A stretch of DNA of 64,000 bases from contig NC_061508.1 of NCBI RefSeq assembly GCF_022539505.1, forward strand, positions 345,105,484 through 345,169,483, in the 5' to 3' direction. Positions within the stretch are counted from its first letter, which is position 1; each line of letters opens with the position of its first letter. Made by a program: the position numbers and the translations under genes. Source of the DNA: Lolium rigidum. Taxonomy: Eukaryota > Streptophyta > Magnoliopsida > Poales > Poaceae. Below the pieces are notes generated by a model. The model had not been told where the DNA came from. It saw only the letters and a list, made by a program, of their open reading frames with translations, and ran no database searches. Shown here one piece after another: positions 21,541-35,553 of the stretch.

Positions 21541-23208
21541 ATCAACACTACAACTATGGCTGGCCATGAGCAGCCCGGCCCGAAAATGGTGGTTCTATGC
21601 CTAGAAATGTTGGCCCTATGGCTGGGCCGGGCTGGGCCCAGGTAGTTCAAAAACGTGAAATAATGAAGCGGCCCAGCCCGCGGCACAGCGGGCTTTAGTG
21701 CTTTTTGGCCGGGCCAGGCTTGGGCCTAGTTTTTGCATGTCGGGTTTTTTTCTGACAACCCTAATAGTATTTGATATATTAAAATTTAATTTGCATAGGG
21801 AAAATAAAAATTGAAACGACATAAAAAATTAAAATACTTAATAGCTAGATAAACCCTAAGTTTTGCGGCGGCCGCGCCGCCTACTCCTCCTCGTCACATG
21901 CCAGGTTGTCAAAATCAGGCACGGGCTACGAGTATGGCCATGGGACCATAGGTGGTGCATGAATTGCAGTCACTTGAGCTAGAAGCCTTGGTGTAGGAGC
22001 CATGTGAGCCTGCGGTCGCTACATATGGGGGCCTTGCTGCAGGAGGCGTTGGAGCCATCTGTGGCCAGGTCAACGACGCGGGCCACTGCTAGGTCCATAG
22101 CGACAGAGGCGTTGGCGCTTGAGAGCGTCACTATGTTAGTTCAGGTTGGTGCGGTGGAGTCTACGGCGATGTGGTAGGTCCTCCTGCCACAGGCGCGAAC
22201 TTCTGCTGCTAGATGGCAAAGCCTTGCCACTCGGCCATGGCCTCTAGTTCCGATGTGGCGATGCCCTACTTGAGGGCTTCATCGTGGTCTAGCTTGACTG
22301 GTAGGGAAACTCGTCCTCCTTGTTCATGGCTTACAGCTGCTCAAGCAACGAGACTGAGGAAGTGAAGTGTGTCATCCAGCGGGTCTTTGCCTGAAATATC
22401 ATCGCTGCCCATCAGTTTTTCCTCTTCCCCCTTCATGGGCGCCAGAGCAAGCGCCTCGCCGTAGTCCCTTGTCTAGTCACCTAGGAAGGTGGCGCGACAT
22501 CGCGAGTCCATTACAACCTCCCGAAGGTGTCCCACACCAGCGAGTTGAGGGTGTAGGCGATTTCTTCGCGTAGATCAGTCAATAGGAGCGCCCGACACTG
22601 TCAATATCTGCAGGTCGCTCCCTCCCCTCCCGTGGCACCAATGCAATAATACCGGCTCCCTCCATGCGTTGAGGAGCCAGCCCAAGGGGTTGTGAGCGTT
22701 GTTCCACCCTGTTGGTGTTCTGGTGCCCCATAGCAACCACGCCACGTTTATTAGGATGTACTGTCAGTTGCGAGAAGAGGGAGATGGATAGTAGACGTCG
22801 GATCGCGAGTACCCTGCCTCATGCTACTGCTTGGTTTTCTTCCATGGCCACGAGTTGCCCATATCAGCAAGGTTGATGTGGCTTACTGTGGTCTGGGGGC
22901 AAGGCTAGACGGAAGTGTCAATGGTCTTGGTTGGGTACGGCTGCTTGCCTTAAAAAGGATGGGTATGCGGCCTCCATCAATGCACCCCTACCGGCGCTAG
23001 CGTGTGCAGAAGATGAAATGGCCAACATTGAAGGGGCACGAAGAAGGTGAAGCGGGCAGCGTAGAAGGCCACAACGTCGCCTCCAGTGCAGGCGAAGTGG
23101 GCATTTGGCGGTTGCCAGGTAGTCCTAGAGCGGATGTGCAAGCTTTCCACAACGTCTCCGCGCGGAAACATTCTCATCCCAAATTTGAGCCTGGAATAGG
23201 TCAGTATG
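21541..23208. other. Degenerate, unclassified repeat-like region
   Basis: From 21560 to 21740 there are many GGGCC/GGCCC motifs (GGCCGGGCTGGGCCCA and relatives), a composition common in the subterminal regions of grass hAT-like elements. From 21840 to 23200 the sequence is moderately GC-rich with remnants of open frame on both strands but no recognisable domain. Element A inserted at its right edge (TSD GTATG, 23204-23208). Confidence 0.35.
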
Positions 23209-23693
23209 TGATGGCGTGTATTTCACACGTTCGTTGGGCAACCCCAAGAGGAAGGTATGATGCGCACAGCAGCAAGTTTTCCCTCAGAAAGAAACCAAGG
23301 TTTATCGAACCAGGAGGAGCCAAGAAGCACGTTGAAGGTTGATGGCAGCGGGATGTAGTGCGGCGCAACACCGGAGATTCCGGCGCCAACGTGGAACCTG
23401 CACAACACAACCAAAGTACTTTGCCCCAACGAAACAGAGTGAGGTTGTCAATCTCACCGGCTTGCTGTAACAAAGGATTAACCGTATTGTGTGGAAGATG
23501 ATTGTTTGCAGAGAAAATAGTAAAAACAAGTATTGCAACAGATTTGTATTTCAGTATTAAAAGAATGGACCGGGGTCCACAGTTCACTAGAGGTGTCTCT
23601 CCCATAAGATAAAAGCATGTTGGGTGAACAAATTACAGTCGGGCAATTGACAAATAGAGAGGGCATAACAATGCACATACATGACATGATAAG

Positions 23694-25296
23694 TGATGCG
23701 TGTAGTTGACACGTCCGTTGGGAACCCCAAGAGGAAGGTGTGATGCGCACAGCGGCAAGTTTCCCTCAGTTAGAAACCAAGGTTTAATCGAACCAGTAGG
23801 AGTCAAGAAGCACGTTGAAGGTTGATGGCGGCGGGATGTAGTGCGGCGCAACACCGGAGATTCCGGCGCCAACGTGGAACCTCGCACAACACAACCAAAG
23901 TACTTTGCCCCAACGAAACAAAGTGAGGTTGTCAATCTCACCGGCTTGCTGTAACAAAGGATTAACCGTATTGTGTGGAAGATGATTGTTTGCAGAGAAA
24001 ACAAGTAAAAACAAGTATTGCAAGCAGATTTGTATTTCAAGTATTAAAGAATGGACCGGGGTCCACAGCTCACTAGAGGTGTCTCTCCCATAAGATAAAA
24101 GCATGTTGGGTGAACAAATTACAATCGGGCAATTGACAAATAGAGAGGGCATAACAATGCACATACATGACATGATAAGTATAGTGAGATTTAATTGGGC
24201 ATTACGACAAAGTACATAGACCGCCATCCAACCGCATCTATGCCTAAAAAGTCCACCTTCGAGGTTATCATCCGAACCCCTTCCAAGTATTAAGTTGCAA
24301 AGCAACAGACAATTGCATTAAGTATGGTGCGTAATGTAATCAACAACTACATCCTCGGACATAGCGCCAATGTTTTATCCCTAGTGGCAACAGCACAACA
24401 CAACCTTAGAACTTTCGTCACTCGTCCCAGGTGTCAATGCGGGCATGAACCCACTATCGAGCATAAATACTCCCTCTTGGAGTTAAAAGTAAAAACTTGG
24501 CCGAGCCTCTACTAGAAACGGAGAGCATGCAAGATCATAAACAACACATATGAAATAACTTGATAATTAACATGACATGGTATTCTCTATCCATCGGATC
24601 CCGACAAACACAACATAGAGTATTACGGATAGATGATCTTGATCATGTTAGGCAGCTCACAAGATCCAACAATGAAGCACAATGAGGAGAAGACAACCAT
24701 CTAGCTACTGCTATGGACCCATAGTCCAGGGGTGAACTACTCACTCATCACTCCGGAGGCGACCATGGCGGTGTAGAGTCCTCCGGGAGATGAATCCCCT
24801 CTCCGGCAGGGTGCCGGAGGAGATCTCCAGAATCCCCCGAGATGGGATCGGCGGCGGCGGCGTTTCAGTAAGGTTTTCCGTATCGTGATTTTTCGCATCA
24901 GGGGTTTCGCGACGGAGGCTTTAAGTAGGCGGAAGGGCAGAGTCGGGAGCCAGACGAGGGGGCCACACCATAGGGCGGCGCGGGCCCCCCCTGGGCCGCG
25001 CCGCCTTGTGATGTCGCCACCTCGTGGCCCCACTTCGTATGTTCTCCGGTCTTCTAGAAGCTCCGTGGAAAAATAGGCCCCTGGGTCTTCGTTTCGTCCA
25101 ATTCCGAGAATATTTCGTTACTAGGATTTCTGAAACCAAAAACAGCAAAAAACAGGAACCGGCACTTCGGCATCTTGTTAATAGGTTAGTTCCGGAAAAT
25201 GCACGAATATGACATAAAGTGTGCATAAAACATGTAGGTATCATCAATAATATGGCATAGAACATAAGAAATTATCGATACGTCGGAGACGTATCA
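23694..25296 (-). repeat. 3' LTR of element B (left copy)
   Basis: It runs from TGATGCGTG to GACGTATCA. It matches the right copy 30257-31844 apart from scattered single-base indels. The purine-rich tract lies immediately to its right (25297-25312). Confidence 0.95.
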
Positions 25297-27885
25297 AGCA
25301 TCCCCAAGCTTAGTTCTCGCTCGTCCCGAGCAGTGTAAAACGATAACAAAGATAATTTCTGAAGTGATATGCCATCATAACCTTGATCATACTATTTGTA
25401 AACATATGTAGTGGATGCAGCGATCAAAACAATGGTAATGACATGAGTAAACAAGTGAATCATATAGCAAAGACTTTTCATGAATAGTACTTCAAGACAA
25501 GCATCAATAAGCCTTGCATAAGAGTTAACTCATAAAGCAATAAATCAAAGTAAAGGTATTGAAGCAACACAAAGGAAGATTAAGTTTCAGCGGTTGCTTT
25601 CAACTTATAACATGTATATCTCATGGATAATTGTCAACATAGAGTAATATAACAAGTACAATATGCAAGTATGTAAGAATCAATGCACAGTTCACACAAG
25701 TATTTGCTTCTTGAGGTGGAGAGAGATAGGTGAACTGACTCAACATAAAAGTAAAAGAGAATGGTCCTTCAAAGAGGAAAGCATCGATTGCTATATTTGT
25801 GCTAGAGCTTTTATTTTGAAAACATGAAACAATTTTGTCAACGGTAGTAATAAAGCATATGAGTTATGTACATTATATCTTACAAGTTGCAAGTCTCATG
25901 CATAGTATACTAATAGTGCCCGCACCTTGTCCTAATTAACTTGGACTACCGGATCTTTGCAATGCACATGTTTTGACCAAGTGTCACAATGGGGTACCTC
26001 CATGCCGCCTGTACAAAGGTCTAAGGAGAAAGCTCGCATTTTGGATTTCTCGCTTTTGATTATTCTCAACTTAGACATCCATACCGGGACAACATGGACA
26101 ACAGATAATGGACTCCTCTTTAATGCATAAGCATGTGGCAACAATTATTATTCTCATATGAGATTGAGGATATATGTCCAAACTGAAACTTCCACCATGA
26201 ATCATGGCTTTAGTTAGCGGCCCAAAGTTCTTCTCTAACAATATGCATGCTCCAACCATGAAGGTGGTAGATCTCTCTTGCTTCGGACAAGACGGACATG
26301 CATAGCAACTCACATGATATCCAACAAAGAATAGTTGATGGCGTCCCCGTAAGCATGGTTATCGCACAACAAGCAACTTAATAAGAGATAAAGTGCATAA
26401 GTACATATTCAATACCACAATAGTTTTTAAGCTATTTGTCCCATGAGCTATATATTGCAAAGGTGAATGATGGAATTTTAAAGGTAGCACTCAAGCAATT
26501 TACTTTGGAATGGCGGAGAAATACCATGTAGTAGGTAGGTATGGTGGACACAAATGGCATAGTGGTTGGCTCAAGTATTTTGGATGCATGAGAAGTATTC
26601 CCTCTCGATACAAGGTTTAGGCTAGCAAGGTTATTTGAAACAAACACAAGGATGAACGGTACAGCAAAACTCACATAAAAGACATATGGTAAACATTATA
26701 AGACTCCATACCGTCTTCCTTGTTGTTCAAAACTCAATACTAGATGTTATCTAGACTCTAGAGAAACCAAATATGCAAACCAAATTAGCAAGCTCTAAGT
26801 ATTTCTTCATTAATGGGTGCAAAGTATATGATGCAAGAGCTTAAACATGAGCACAACAATTGCCAAGTATCAAATTATCCAAGACATTTTAGAGTTACTA
26901 CATGTAGCATTTTCAAATTCCAACCATATAACAATTTAACGAAGATGAAACTTCGCCATGAATACTATGAGTAGAGCCTAAGGACATATTTGTCCATATG
27001 CTACAGCGGAGCGTGTCTCTCTCCCATAAAGTGAATGCTAGGATCCATTTTATTCAAACAAAACAAAAAACAAAAACAAACCGACGCTCCAAGCAAAGTG
27101 CATAAGATGTGACGGAATAAAAATATAGTTTCGGGGAGGAACCCGATAATGTTGTCGATGAAGAAGGGGATGCCTTGGGCATCCCCAAGCTTAGACGCTT
27201 GAGTCTTCTTATAATATGCAGGGGTGAACCACCGGGGCATCCCCAAGCTTAGAGCTTTCACTCTCCTTGATCATATTGCATCATACTCCTCTCTTGATCC
27301 TTGAAAACTTCCTCCACACCAAACTCGAAACAACTCATTAGAGGGTTAGTGCATAATAAAAATTCACATGTTCAGAGGTGACACAATCATTCTTAACACT
27401 TCTGGACATTGCATAAAGCTACTGGACATTAGTGGATCAAAGAAATTCATCCAACATAGCAAAAGAGGCAATGCGAAATAAAAGACAGAATCTGTCAAAA
27501 CAGAACAGTCCGTAAAGATGGATTTTATTAGGCCACCAGACTTGCTCAAACGAAAATGCTCAAATTGAATGAAAGTTGCGTACATATCCGAGGATCATGC
27601 TCGTAAATTGGCTTAATTTTCTGAGCTACCTACAGGGAGATAGACCCAGATTCGTGACAGCAAAGAAATCTGGAACTGCGCAAGTAATCCAAATCTAGTA
27701 CTTACTTTTCTATCAAAGACTTTACTTGGCACAACAAAACATAAAACTAAGATAAGGAGAGGTTGCTACAGTAGTAAACAACTTCCAAGACACAAATATA
27801 AAACAAAAATACTGGAGTAAAACATGGGTTGTCTCCCATAAGCGCTTTTCTTTAACGCCTTTCAGTTAGGCGCAGAAAGTGTAAC
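25297..27885 (-). other. Non-coding 3' internal region of element B
   Basis: About 2.6 kb lies between the protease stop and the 3' LTR, where an autonomous element would carry pol. It has no coding frame with RT or integrase motifs. The purine-tract sequence GGCATCCCCAAGCTTAG (as read on +) recurs near 25299, 27178 and 27237. The copy at 27178 is preceded by its own inverse, forming a GGGGATGCC/GGCATCCCC hairpin at about 27166-27187. Confidence 0.75.
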
Positions 27886-30003
27886 TCAAGTAACATCGAG
27901 AGATGAAGCATCAACATCATAATTTGTTCTAATAATAGAATCATAAGGTAACTTCACTCTCTTTCTAGGGAAGTTTTCCATACCTTTCTTGAGAGGAAAT
28001 TGATATTTAATATTACCTTCCTTCATATCAATAGTGGCACCAACGGTTCGAAGAAAAGGTCTACCCAATATAATGGGGCAAGATGCATTGCATTCAATAT
28101 CCAAGACAACAAAATCAACGGGGACAAGGTTATTGTTAACCATAATATGAACATTATCAACTCTCCCCAAAGGTTTCTTTTTAGCATTATCAGCGAGATT
28201 AACATCCAAATAACAATTTTTCAATGGTGGCAAGTCAAGCATATCATAGACTTTCTTAGGCATAACAGAAATACTTGCACCAAGATCACATAAGGCATTA
28301 CAATCAAAAATTTTGACTCTCATTTTAATGATGGGCTCCCAACCATCCTCTAGCTTTCTAGGAATAGAAGTTTCAAGTTTTAGTTTCTCTTCTCTAGCTT
28401 TTATAAGAGCATTTGTAATATGTTTTGTGAAAGCCAAATTTATAGCACTAGCATTGGGACTCTTAGCAAGTTTTTGCAAGAACTTTATAACTTCAGACAT
28501 GTGGCAATCATCAAAATCTAAATCATTACAATCTAAAGCAATGGGATTATCATCCCCAAGGTTGGAAAAAATTTCAGCAGTTTTATCACAAGCAGTTTCA
28601 GCAGTTTTAGCAGTTTCAGGTAATTTTGCGCGCTTTGCACTAGGAGTAGAAGCATTGCCAACATCAATTATTTTACCATTGATAGTAGGAGGTGCAGCAA
28701 CATGTGAATCATTAGCATTGCTAGTGGTGGTAATAGTCCAAACTTTAGCTACATTTTCCTTTTTAGCTAGTTTTTCATTTTCTTCTCTATCCCACCTAGC
28801 ACGCAGCTTCAGCCATTAATCTTATATTCTCATTAATTCTAACTTGGATGGCATTTGCTGTAGTAACAATTTTATTTTCAATATCCCTATTAGGCATAAC
28901 TTTCGATTTCAAAAGATCAACATCGGAGGCAAGACTATCAACTCTAGAAACAAGAATATCAATTTTATTGAGCTTTTCCTCAACGTATTTGTTAAAAGCG
29001 GTTTGTGTACTAATAAATTCTTTAAGCATGGCTTCAAGTCCAGGGGGTGTATTCCTATTATTGTTGTAAGAATTCCCATAAGAATTAGCATAACCGTTAC
29101 CATTATTATAAGGATATGGCCTATAGTTATTACTAGAATTGTTCCGATAAGCATTGTTGTTGAAATTATTATTTTTAATGAAGTTTACATCAACATGTTC
29201 TTCTTGGGCAACCAATGAAGCTAATGGAACATTCTTAGGATCAACATTATTCCTATCATTCGCAAGCATAGACATAATAGCATCAACCTTATCATTCAAG
29301 GAAGAGGATTCTTCAACAGAATTTACCTTCTTACCTTGTGGAGCTCTTTCCGTGTGCCATTCGGAGTAATTAACCATCATATTATCAAGAAGCTTTGTTG
29401 CTTCACCAAGAGTGATGGACATAAAGGTACCTCCAGCAGCTGAATCCAATAAATTCCGCGAAGAAAAATTTAGTCCCGCATAGAAGGTTTGGATGATCAT
29501 CCAAGTAGTCGACTCCATGGGTTGGGCAATTTTTAACCGAGAGATTTCATTCTTTCCCAAGCTTGAGCAACATGTTCATTATCCAATTGTTTAAAATTCA
29601 TTATGCTACTCCTCAAAGATATAATTTTAGCAGGGGGATAATATCTACCAATAAAAGCATCCTTGCATTTAGTCCATGAATCAATACTATTCTTAGGCAG
29701 AGATAGCAACCAATCTTTAGCTCTTCCTCTTAATGAGAAAGGGAACAATTTTAATTTTATAATGTCACCATCTACATCTTTATATTTTTTCATTTCACAT
29801 AGTTCAACAAAATTATTGAGATGGGCAGCAGCATCATCAGAACTAACACCAGAAAATTCCTCTCTCATGACAAGATTAAGTAAAGCAGGTTTAATTTCAA
29901 AGAATTCTGCTGTAGTAGCAGGTGGAGCAATAGGTGTGCATAGGAAATCATTATTATTTGTGCTTGTGAAGTCACACAACTTAGTATTCTCAGGGTTGGC
30001 CAT
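27886..30003 (-). CDS. gag-protease polyprotein of element B, interrupted by frame breaks
   Basis: The start codon is at 30003 (MANPENTKLCDF). Gag core features are LKLFPFSLRGRAKDWLLSL, a DAFIGRYYPP block and ERMKS. Then come an Asn/Tyr-rich linker (29060-29170) and a coiled-coil-like KIDILVSRVDSLASDVDLL. The C-terminal retropepsin has the active site CDLGASISVMP and an IILGRPFLRT block, ending at 27886. Breaks are seen near 29540 and 28805 relative to the sister copy in A. There is no reverse transcriptase or integrase, so the element is non-autonomous. The breaks fall at CAG-like triplets and may be assembly errors rather than mutations. Confidence 0.88.
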
Positions 30004-30227
30004 TTTAGCAGTAGTAAATAAAGCAAACTAGATAAAGTAAATGCAAGTAACTAATTTTTGTGTGTTTTTGATATAGCAAACAAGACAGTAAATAAAGTAA
30101 AGCTAGCAACTAATTTTTTTGTGTTTTGATATAATGCAGCAAACAAAGTAGTAAATAAAATAAAGCAAGACAAAAACAAAGTAAAGAGATTGAGAAGTGG
30201 AGACTCCCCTTGCGGCGTGTCTTGATC

Positions 30228-30244
30228 TCCCCGGCAACGGCGCC
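30228..30244 (-). promoter_or_regulatory. Primer-binding site of element B, tRNA-Asp type
   Basis: On the minus strand the sequence reads GGCGCCGTTGCCGGGGA, 17 bases complementary to the 3' end of plant tRNA-Asp(GTC) apart from the first T. It begins 12 bp inside the 5' LTR (right copy), as expected for minus-strand DNA priming. The spacing from the LTR is a little longer than usual. Confidence 0.8.
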
Positions 30245-30256
30245 GAGAAATTTGCT

Positions 30257-31844
30257 TGATGCGTGTAGTTGACACGTCCGTTGGGAACCCCAAGAGGAAG
30301 GTGTGATGCGCACAGCGGCAAGTTTCCCTCAGTTAGAAACCAAGGTTTAATCGAACCAGTAGGAGTCAAGAAGCACGTTGAAGGTTGATGGCGGCGGGAT
30401 GTAGTGCGGCGCAACACCGGAGATTCCGGCGCCAACGTGGAACCTGCACAACACAACCAAAGTACTTTGCCCCAACGAAACAGTGAGGTTGTCAATCTCA
30501 CCGGCTTGCTGTAACAAAGGATTAACCGTATTGTGTGGAAGATGATTGTTTGCAGAGAAAACAAGTAAAAACAAGTATTGCAGACAGATTTGTATTTCAG
30601 TATTAAAGAATGGACCGGGGTCCACAGTTCACTAGAGGTGTCTCTCCCATAAGATAAAAGCATGTTGGGTGAACAAATTACAGTCGGGCAATTGACAAAT
30701 AGAGAGGGCATAACAATGCACATACATGACATGATAAGTATAGTGAGATTTAATTGGGCATTACGACAAAGTACATAGACCGCCATCCAACTGCATCTAT
30801 GCCTAAAAAGTCCACCTTGAGGTTATCATCCGAACCCCTTCCAGTATTAAGTTGCAAAGCAACAGACAATTGCATTAAGTATGGTGCGTAATGTAATCAA
30901 CAACTACATCCTCGGACATAGCGCCAATGTTTTATCCCTAGTGGCAACAGACACAACACAACCTTAGAACTTTCTCATCACTTGTCCCGGTGTCAATGCG
31001 AGCATGAACCCACTATCGAGCATAAATACTCCCTCTTGGAGTTAAAAGTAAAAACTTGGCCAGAGCCTCTACTAGAAACGGAGAGCATGCAAGATCATAA
31101 ACAACACATATGAAATAACTTGATAATTAACATGACATGGTATTCTCTATCCATCGGATCCCGACAAACACAACATAGAGTATTACGGATAGATGATCTT
31201 GATCATGTTAGGCAGCTCACAAGATCCAACAATGAAGCACAATGAGGAGAAGACAACCATCTAGCTACTCGCTATGGACCCATAGTCCAGGGGTGAACTA
31301 CTCACTCATCACTCCGGAGGCGACCATGGCGGTGTAGAGTCCTCCGGGAGATGAATCCCCTCTCCGGCGGGGTGCCGGAGGAGATCTCCGGAATCCCCCG
31401 AGATGGGATCGGCGGCGGCGGCGTTTCAGTAAGGTTTTCCGTATCGTGGTTTTTCGCATCAGGGGTTTCGCGACGGAGGCTTTAAGTAGGCGGAAGGGCA
31501 GAGTCGGGGGCCACACCATAGGGTGGCGCGGGCCCCCCCTGGGCCGCGCCGCCTTGTGGTGTCGCCACCTCGTGGCCCCACTTCGTATGTTCTCCGGTCT
31601 TCTAGAAGCTCCGTGGAAAAATAGGCCCCTGGGTCTTCGTTTCGTCCAATTCCGAGAATATTTCGTTACTAGGATTTCTGAAACCAAAAACAGCAGAAAA
31701 CGAGAACCGGCACTTCGGCATCTTGTTAATAGGTTAGTTCCAGAAAATGCACGAATATGACATAAAGTGTGCATAAAACATGTAGGTATCATCAATAATA
31801 TGGCATAGAACATAAGAAATTATCGATACGTCGGAGACGTATCA
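30257..31844 (-). repeat. 5' LTR of element B (right copy)
   Basis: This is the partner of 23694-25296, with the same TGATGCGTG start and GTATCA end. It is about 15 bp shorter, mainly through a deletion near 31511 (GGGGGCCACACC against the longer form in the left copy). Confidence 0.95.
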
Positions 31845-31849
31845 ATAAG

Positions 31850-32967
31850 TATAGTGAGATTTAATTGGGCATTACGACAAAGTACATAGACCGCCATCCA
31901 ACTGCATCTATGCCTAAAAAGTCCACCTTCAGGTTATCATCCGAACCCCTTCCAGTATTAAGTTGCAAAGCAACGGACAATTGCATTAAGTATGGTGCGT
32001 AATGTAATCAACAACTACATCCTCGGACATAGCGCCAATGTTTTATCCCTAGTGGCAACGAGCACAACACAACCTTAGAACTTTACGTCATCGTCCCAGG
32101 TGTCAATGCGAGGCATGAACCCACTATCGAGCATAAATACTCCCTCTTGGAGTTAAAAGCAAAAACTTGGCCGAGCCTCTACTAGTAACGGAGAGCATGC
32201 AAGATCATAAACAACACATATGTAATAACTTGATAATTAACATGACATGGTATTCTCTATCCATCGGATCCCGACAAACACAACATAGAGTATTACGGAT
32301 AGATGATCTTGATCATGTTAGGCAGCTCACAAGATCCAACAATGAAGCACAATGAGGAGAAGACAACCATCTAGCTACTGCTATGGACCCATAGTCCAGG
32401 GGTGAACTACTCACTCATCACTCCGGAGGCGACCATGGCGGTGTAGAGTCCTCCGGGAGATGAATCCCCTCTCCGGCGGGGTGCCGGAGGAGATCTCCGA
32501 GAATCCCCCGAGATGGGATCGGCGGCGGCGGCGTCTCAGTAAGGTTTTCCGTATCGTGGTTTTTCGCATCAGGGGTTTCGCGACGGAGGCTTTAAGTAGG
32601 CGGAAGGGCAGAGTCGGGGGCCTGACGAGGGGCCCACACCATAGGGCGGCGCGGGCCCCTCCTTGGCCGCGCCGCCATGTGGTGTCGCCACCTCGTGGCC
32701 CCACTTCGTATGTTCTTCGGTCTTCTGGAAGCTCCATGGAAAAATAGGCCCCTGGGTCTTTGTTTCATCCAATTCCGAGAATATTTCGTTACTAGGATTT
32801 CTGAAACCAAAAACAGCAGAAAACAGAAGCCGGCACTTCGGCATCTTGTTAATAGGTTAGTTCCGGAAAATGCACGAATATGACATAAAGTGTGCATAAA
32901 ACATGTAGGTATCATCAATAATATGGCATAGAACATAAGAAATTATCGATACGTCGGAGACGTATCA
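31850..32967 (-). repeat. Right portion of the left (3') LTR of element A
   Basis: It continues the LTR sequence interrupted at 23693; joining 23693 to 31850 gives an uninterrupted LTR. It ends GTATCA at 32967, followed by the purine tract AGCATCCCCAAGCTTAG. Confidence 0.95.
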
Positions 32968-35553
32968 AGCATCCCCAAGCTTAGTTCCGCTCGTCCCGAG
33001 CGGGTAAAACGATAACAAAGATAATTTCTGAAGTGATATGCCATCATAACCTTGATCATACTATTTGTAAACATATGTAGTGAATGCAGCGATCAAAACA
33101 ATGGTAATGACATGAGTAAACAAGTGAATCATAAAGCAAAGACTTTTCATGAATAGTACTTCAAGACAAGTATTAATAAGTCTTGCATAAGAGTTAACTC
33201 ATAAAGCAATAAATCAAAGTAAAGGTATTGAAGCAACACAAAGGAAGATTAAGTTTCAGCGGTTGCTTTCAACTTGTAACATGTATATCTCATGGATAAT
33301 AGTCAACATAGAGTAATATAACAAGTACAATATGCAAGTATGTAGGAATCAATGCACAGTTCACACAAGTGTTTGCTTCTTGAGGTGGAGAGAGATAGGT
33401 GAACTGACTCAACATAAAAGTAAAAAGAATGGCCCTTCAAAGAGGAAAGCATCGATTGCTATATTTGTGCTAGAGCTTTTATTTTGAAAACATGAAACAA
33501 TTTTGTCAACGGTAGTAATAAAGCATATGAGTTATGTACATTATATCTTACAAGTTGCAAGTCTCATGCATAGTATACTAATAGTGCCCGCACCTTGTCC
33601 TAATTAGCTTGGACTACCGGATCTTTGCAATGCACATGTTTTAACCAAGTGTCACAATGGGGTACCTCCATGCCGCCTGTACAAAGGTCTAAGGAGAAAG
33701 CTCGCATTTTGGATTTCTCGCTTTTGATTATTCTCAACTTAGACATCCATACCGGGACAACATGGACAACAGATAATGGACTCCTCTTTAATGCATAAGC
33801 ATGTGGCAACAATTATTATTCTCATATGAGATTGAGGATATATGTCCAAACTGAAACTTCCACCATGAATCATGGCTTTAGTTAGCGGCCCAAAGTTCTT
33901 CTCTAACAATATGCATGCTCCAACCATGAAGGTGGTAGATCTCTCTTGCTTCAGACAAGACGGACATGCATAGCAACTCACATGATACCCAACAAAGAAT
34001 AGTTGATGGCGTCCCCAGAAACATGGTTATCGCACAACAAGCAACTTAATAAGAGATAAAGTGCATAAGTACATATTCAATACCACAATAGTTTTTAAGC
34101 TATTTGTCCCATGAGCTATATATTGCAAAGGTGAATGATGGAATTTTAAAGGTAGCACTCAAGCAATTTACTTTGGAATGGCGGATAAATACCATGTAGT
34201 AGGTAGGTATGGTGGACACAAATGGCATAGTGGTTGGCTCAAGTATTTTGGATGCATGAGAAGTATTCCCTCTCGATACAAGGTTTAGGCTAGCAAGGTT
34301 ATTTGAAACAAACACAAGGATGAACGGTACAACAAAACTCACATAAAAGACATATGGTAAACATTATAAGACTCCATACCGTCTTCCTTGTTGTTCAAAA
34401 CTCAATACTAGATGTTATCTAGACTCTAGAGAAACCAAATATGCAAACCAAATTAACAAGCTCTAAGTATTTCTTCATTAATAGGTGCAAAGCATATGAT
34501 GCAAGAGCTTAAACATGAGCACAACAATTGCCAAGTATCAAATTATCCAAGACATTTTAGAGTTACTACATGTAGCATTTTCCAATTCCAACCATATAAC
34601 AATTTAACGAAGATGAAACTTCGCCATGAATACTATGAGTAGAGCCTAAGGACATATTTGTCCATATGCTACAGCGGAGCGTGTCTCTCTCCCATAAAGT
34701 GAATGCTAGGATCCATTTTATTCAAACAAAACAAAAAAAAAACAAACCGACGCTCCAAGCAAAGTACATAAGATGTGACGGAATAAAAATATAGTTTCAG
34801 GGGAGGAACCTGATAATGTTGTCGATGAAGAAGGGATGCCTTGGGCATCCCCAAGCTTAGACGCTTGAGTCTTCTTAGAATATGCAGGGGTGAACCACCG
34901 GGGCATCCCCAAGTTTAGAGCTTTCACTCTCCTTGATCATATTGCATCATACTCCTCTCTTGATCCTTGAAAACTTCCTCCACACCAAACTCGAAACAAC
35001 TCATTAGAGGGTTAGTGCATAATAAAAATTCACATGTTCAGAGGTGACACAATCATTCTTAACACTTCTGGACATTGCATAAAGCTACTTGGACATTAGT
35101 GGATCAAAGAAATTCATCCAACATAGCAAAAGAGGCAATGCGAAATAAAAGACAGAATCTGTCAAAACAGAACAGTCCGTAAAAATGGATTTTATTAGGC
35201 CACCGGACTTGCTCAAACGAAAATGCTCAAATTGAATGAAAGTTGCGTACATATCTGAGGATCATGCTCGTAAATTGGCTTAATTTTCTGAGCTACCTAC
35301 AGGGATATAGACCCAGATTCGTGACAGCAAAGAAATCTGGAACTGCGCAGTAATCCAAATCTAGTACTTACTTTTCTATCAAAGACTTTACTTGGCACAA
35401 CAAAAACTCAAAACTAAGATAAGGAGAGGTTGATACAGTAGTAAACAACTTCCAAGACACAAATATAAAACAAAAATACTGGAGTAAAAACATGGGTTGT
35501 CTCCCATAAGCGCTTTTCTTTAACGCCTTTCAGCTAGGCGCGAAAAGTGTGAC
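32968..35553 (-). other. Non-coding 3' internal region of element A
   Basis: It is collinear with 25297-27885 of element B at very high identity, with the same three purine-tract motifs (near 32970, 34844 and 34903). It has no pol sequence and no recognisable coding. Confidence 0.75.

Larger units (their letters stand above)
23694..31844 (-). mobile_element. Element B: full-length gag-protease Gypsy retrotransposon nested in the LTR of A
   Basis: It is flanked by ATAAG at 23689-23693 and 31845-31849, which restores the LTR of A exactly when element B and one ATAAG copy are removed. The left LTR is 23694-25296 (1603 bp), the right LTR 30257-31844 (1588 bp), internal 25297-30256. It is the same family as A and in the same orientation. 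Its LTRs start TGATGCGTGTAGTTGACACG, a variant differing from A (TGATGGCGTGTATTTCACAC), so A and B are distinct sublineages. It inserted after A. Confidence 0.96.

Noticed and set aside
30228..30244. Partial tRNA-Asp gene
   Set aside because: Only the 3' complement is present at the position expected for a primer site; no tRNA body is there.
30103..30786. 227-codon frame in the element B LTR, with similar frames in the other LTR copies (for example 37670-38530)
   Set aside because: Recurrence simply reflects LTR copy identity. Frames differ between copies because of indels, and the peptide has no recognisable domain.
31298..31813. 171-codon minus-strand frame in the right end of the LTR
   Set aside because: It lies wholly in LTR U3/R-like sequence and is interrupted in sister copies.
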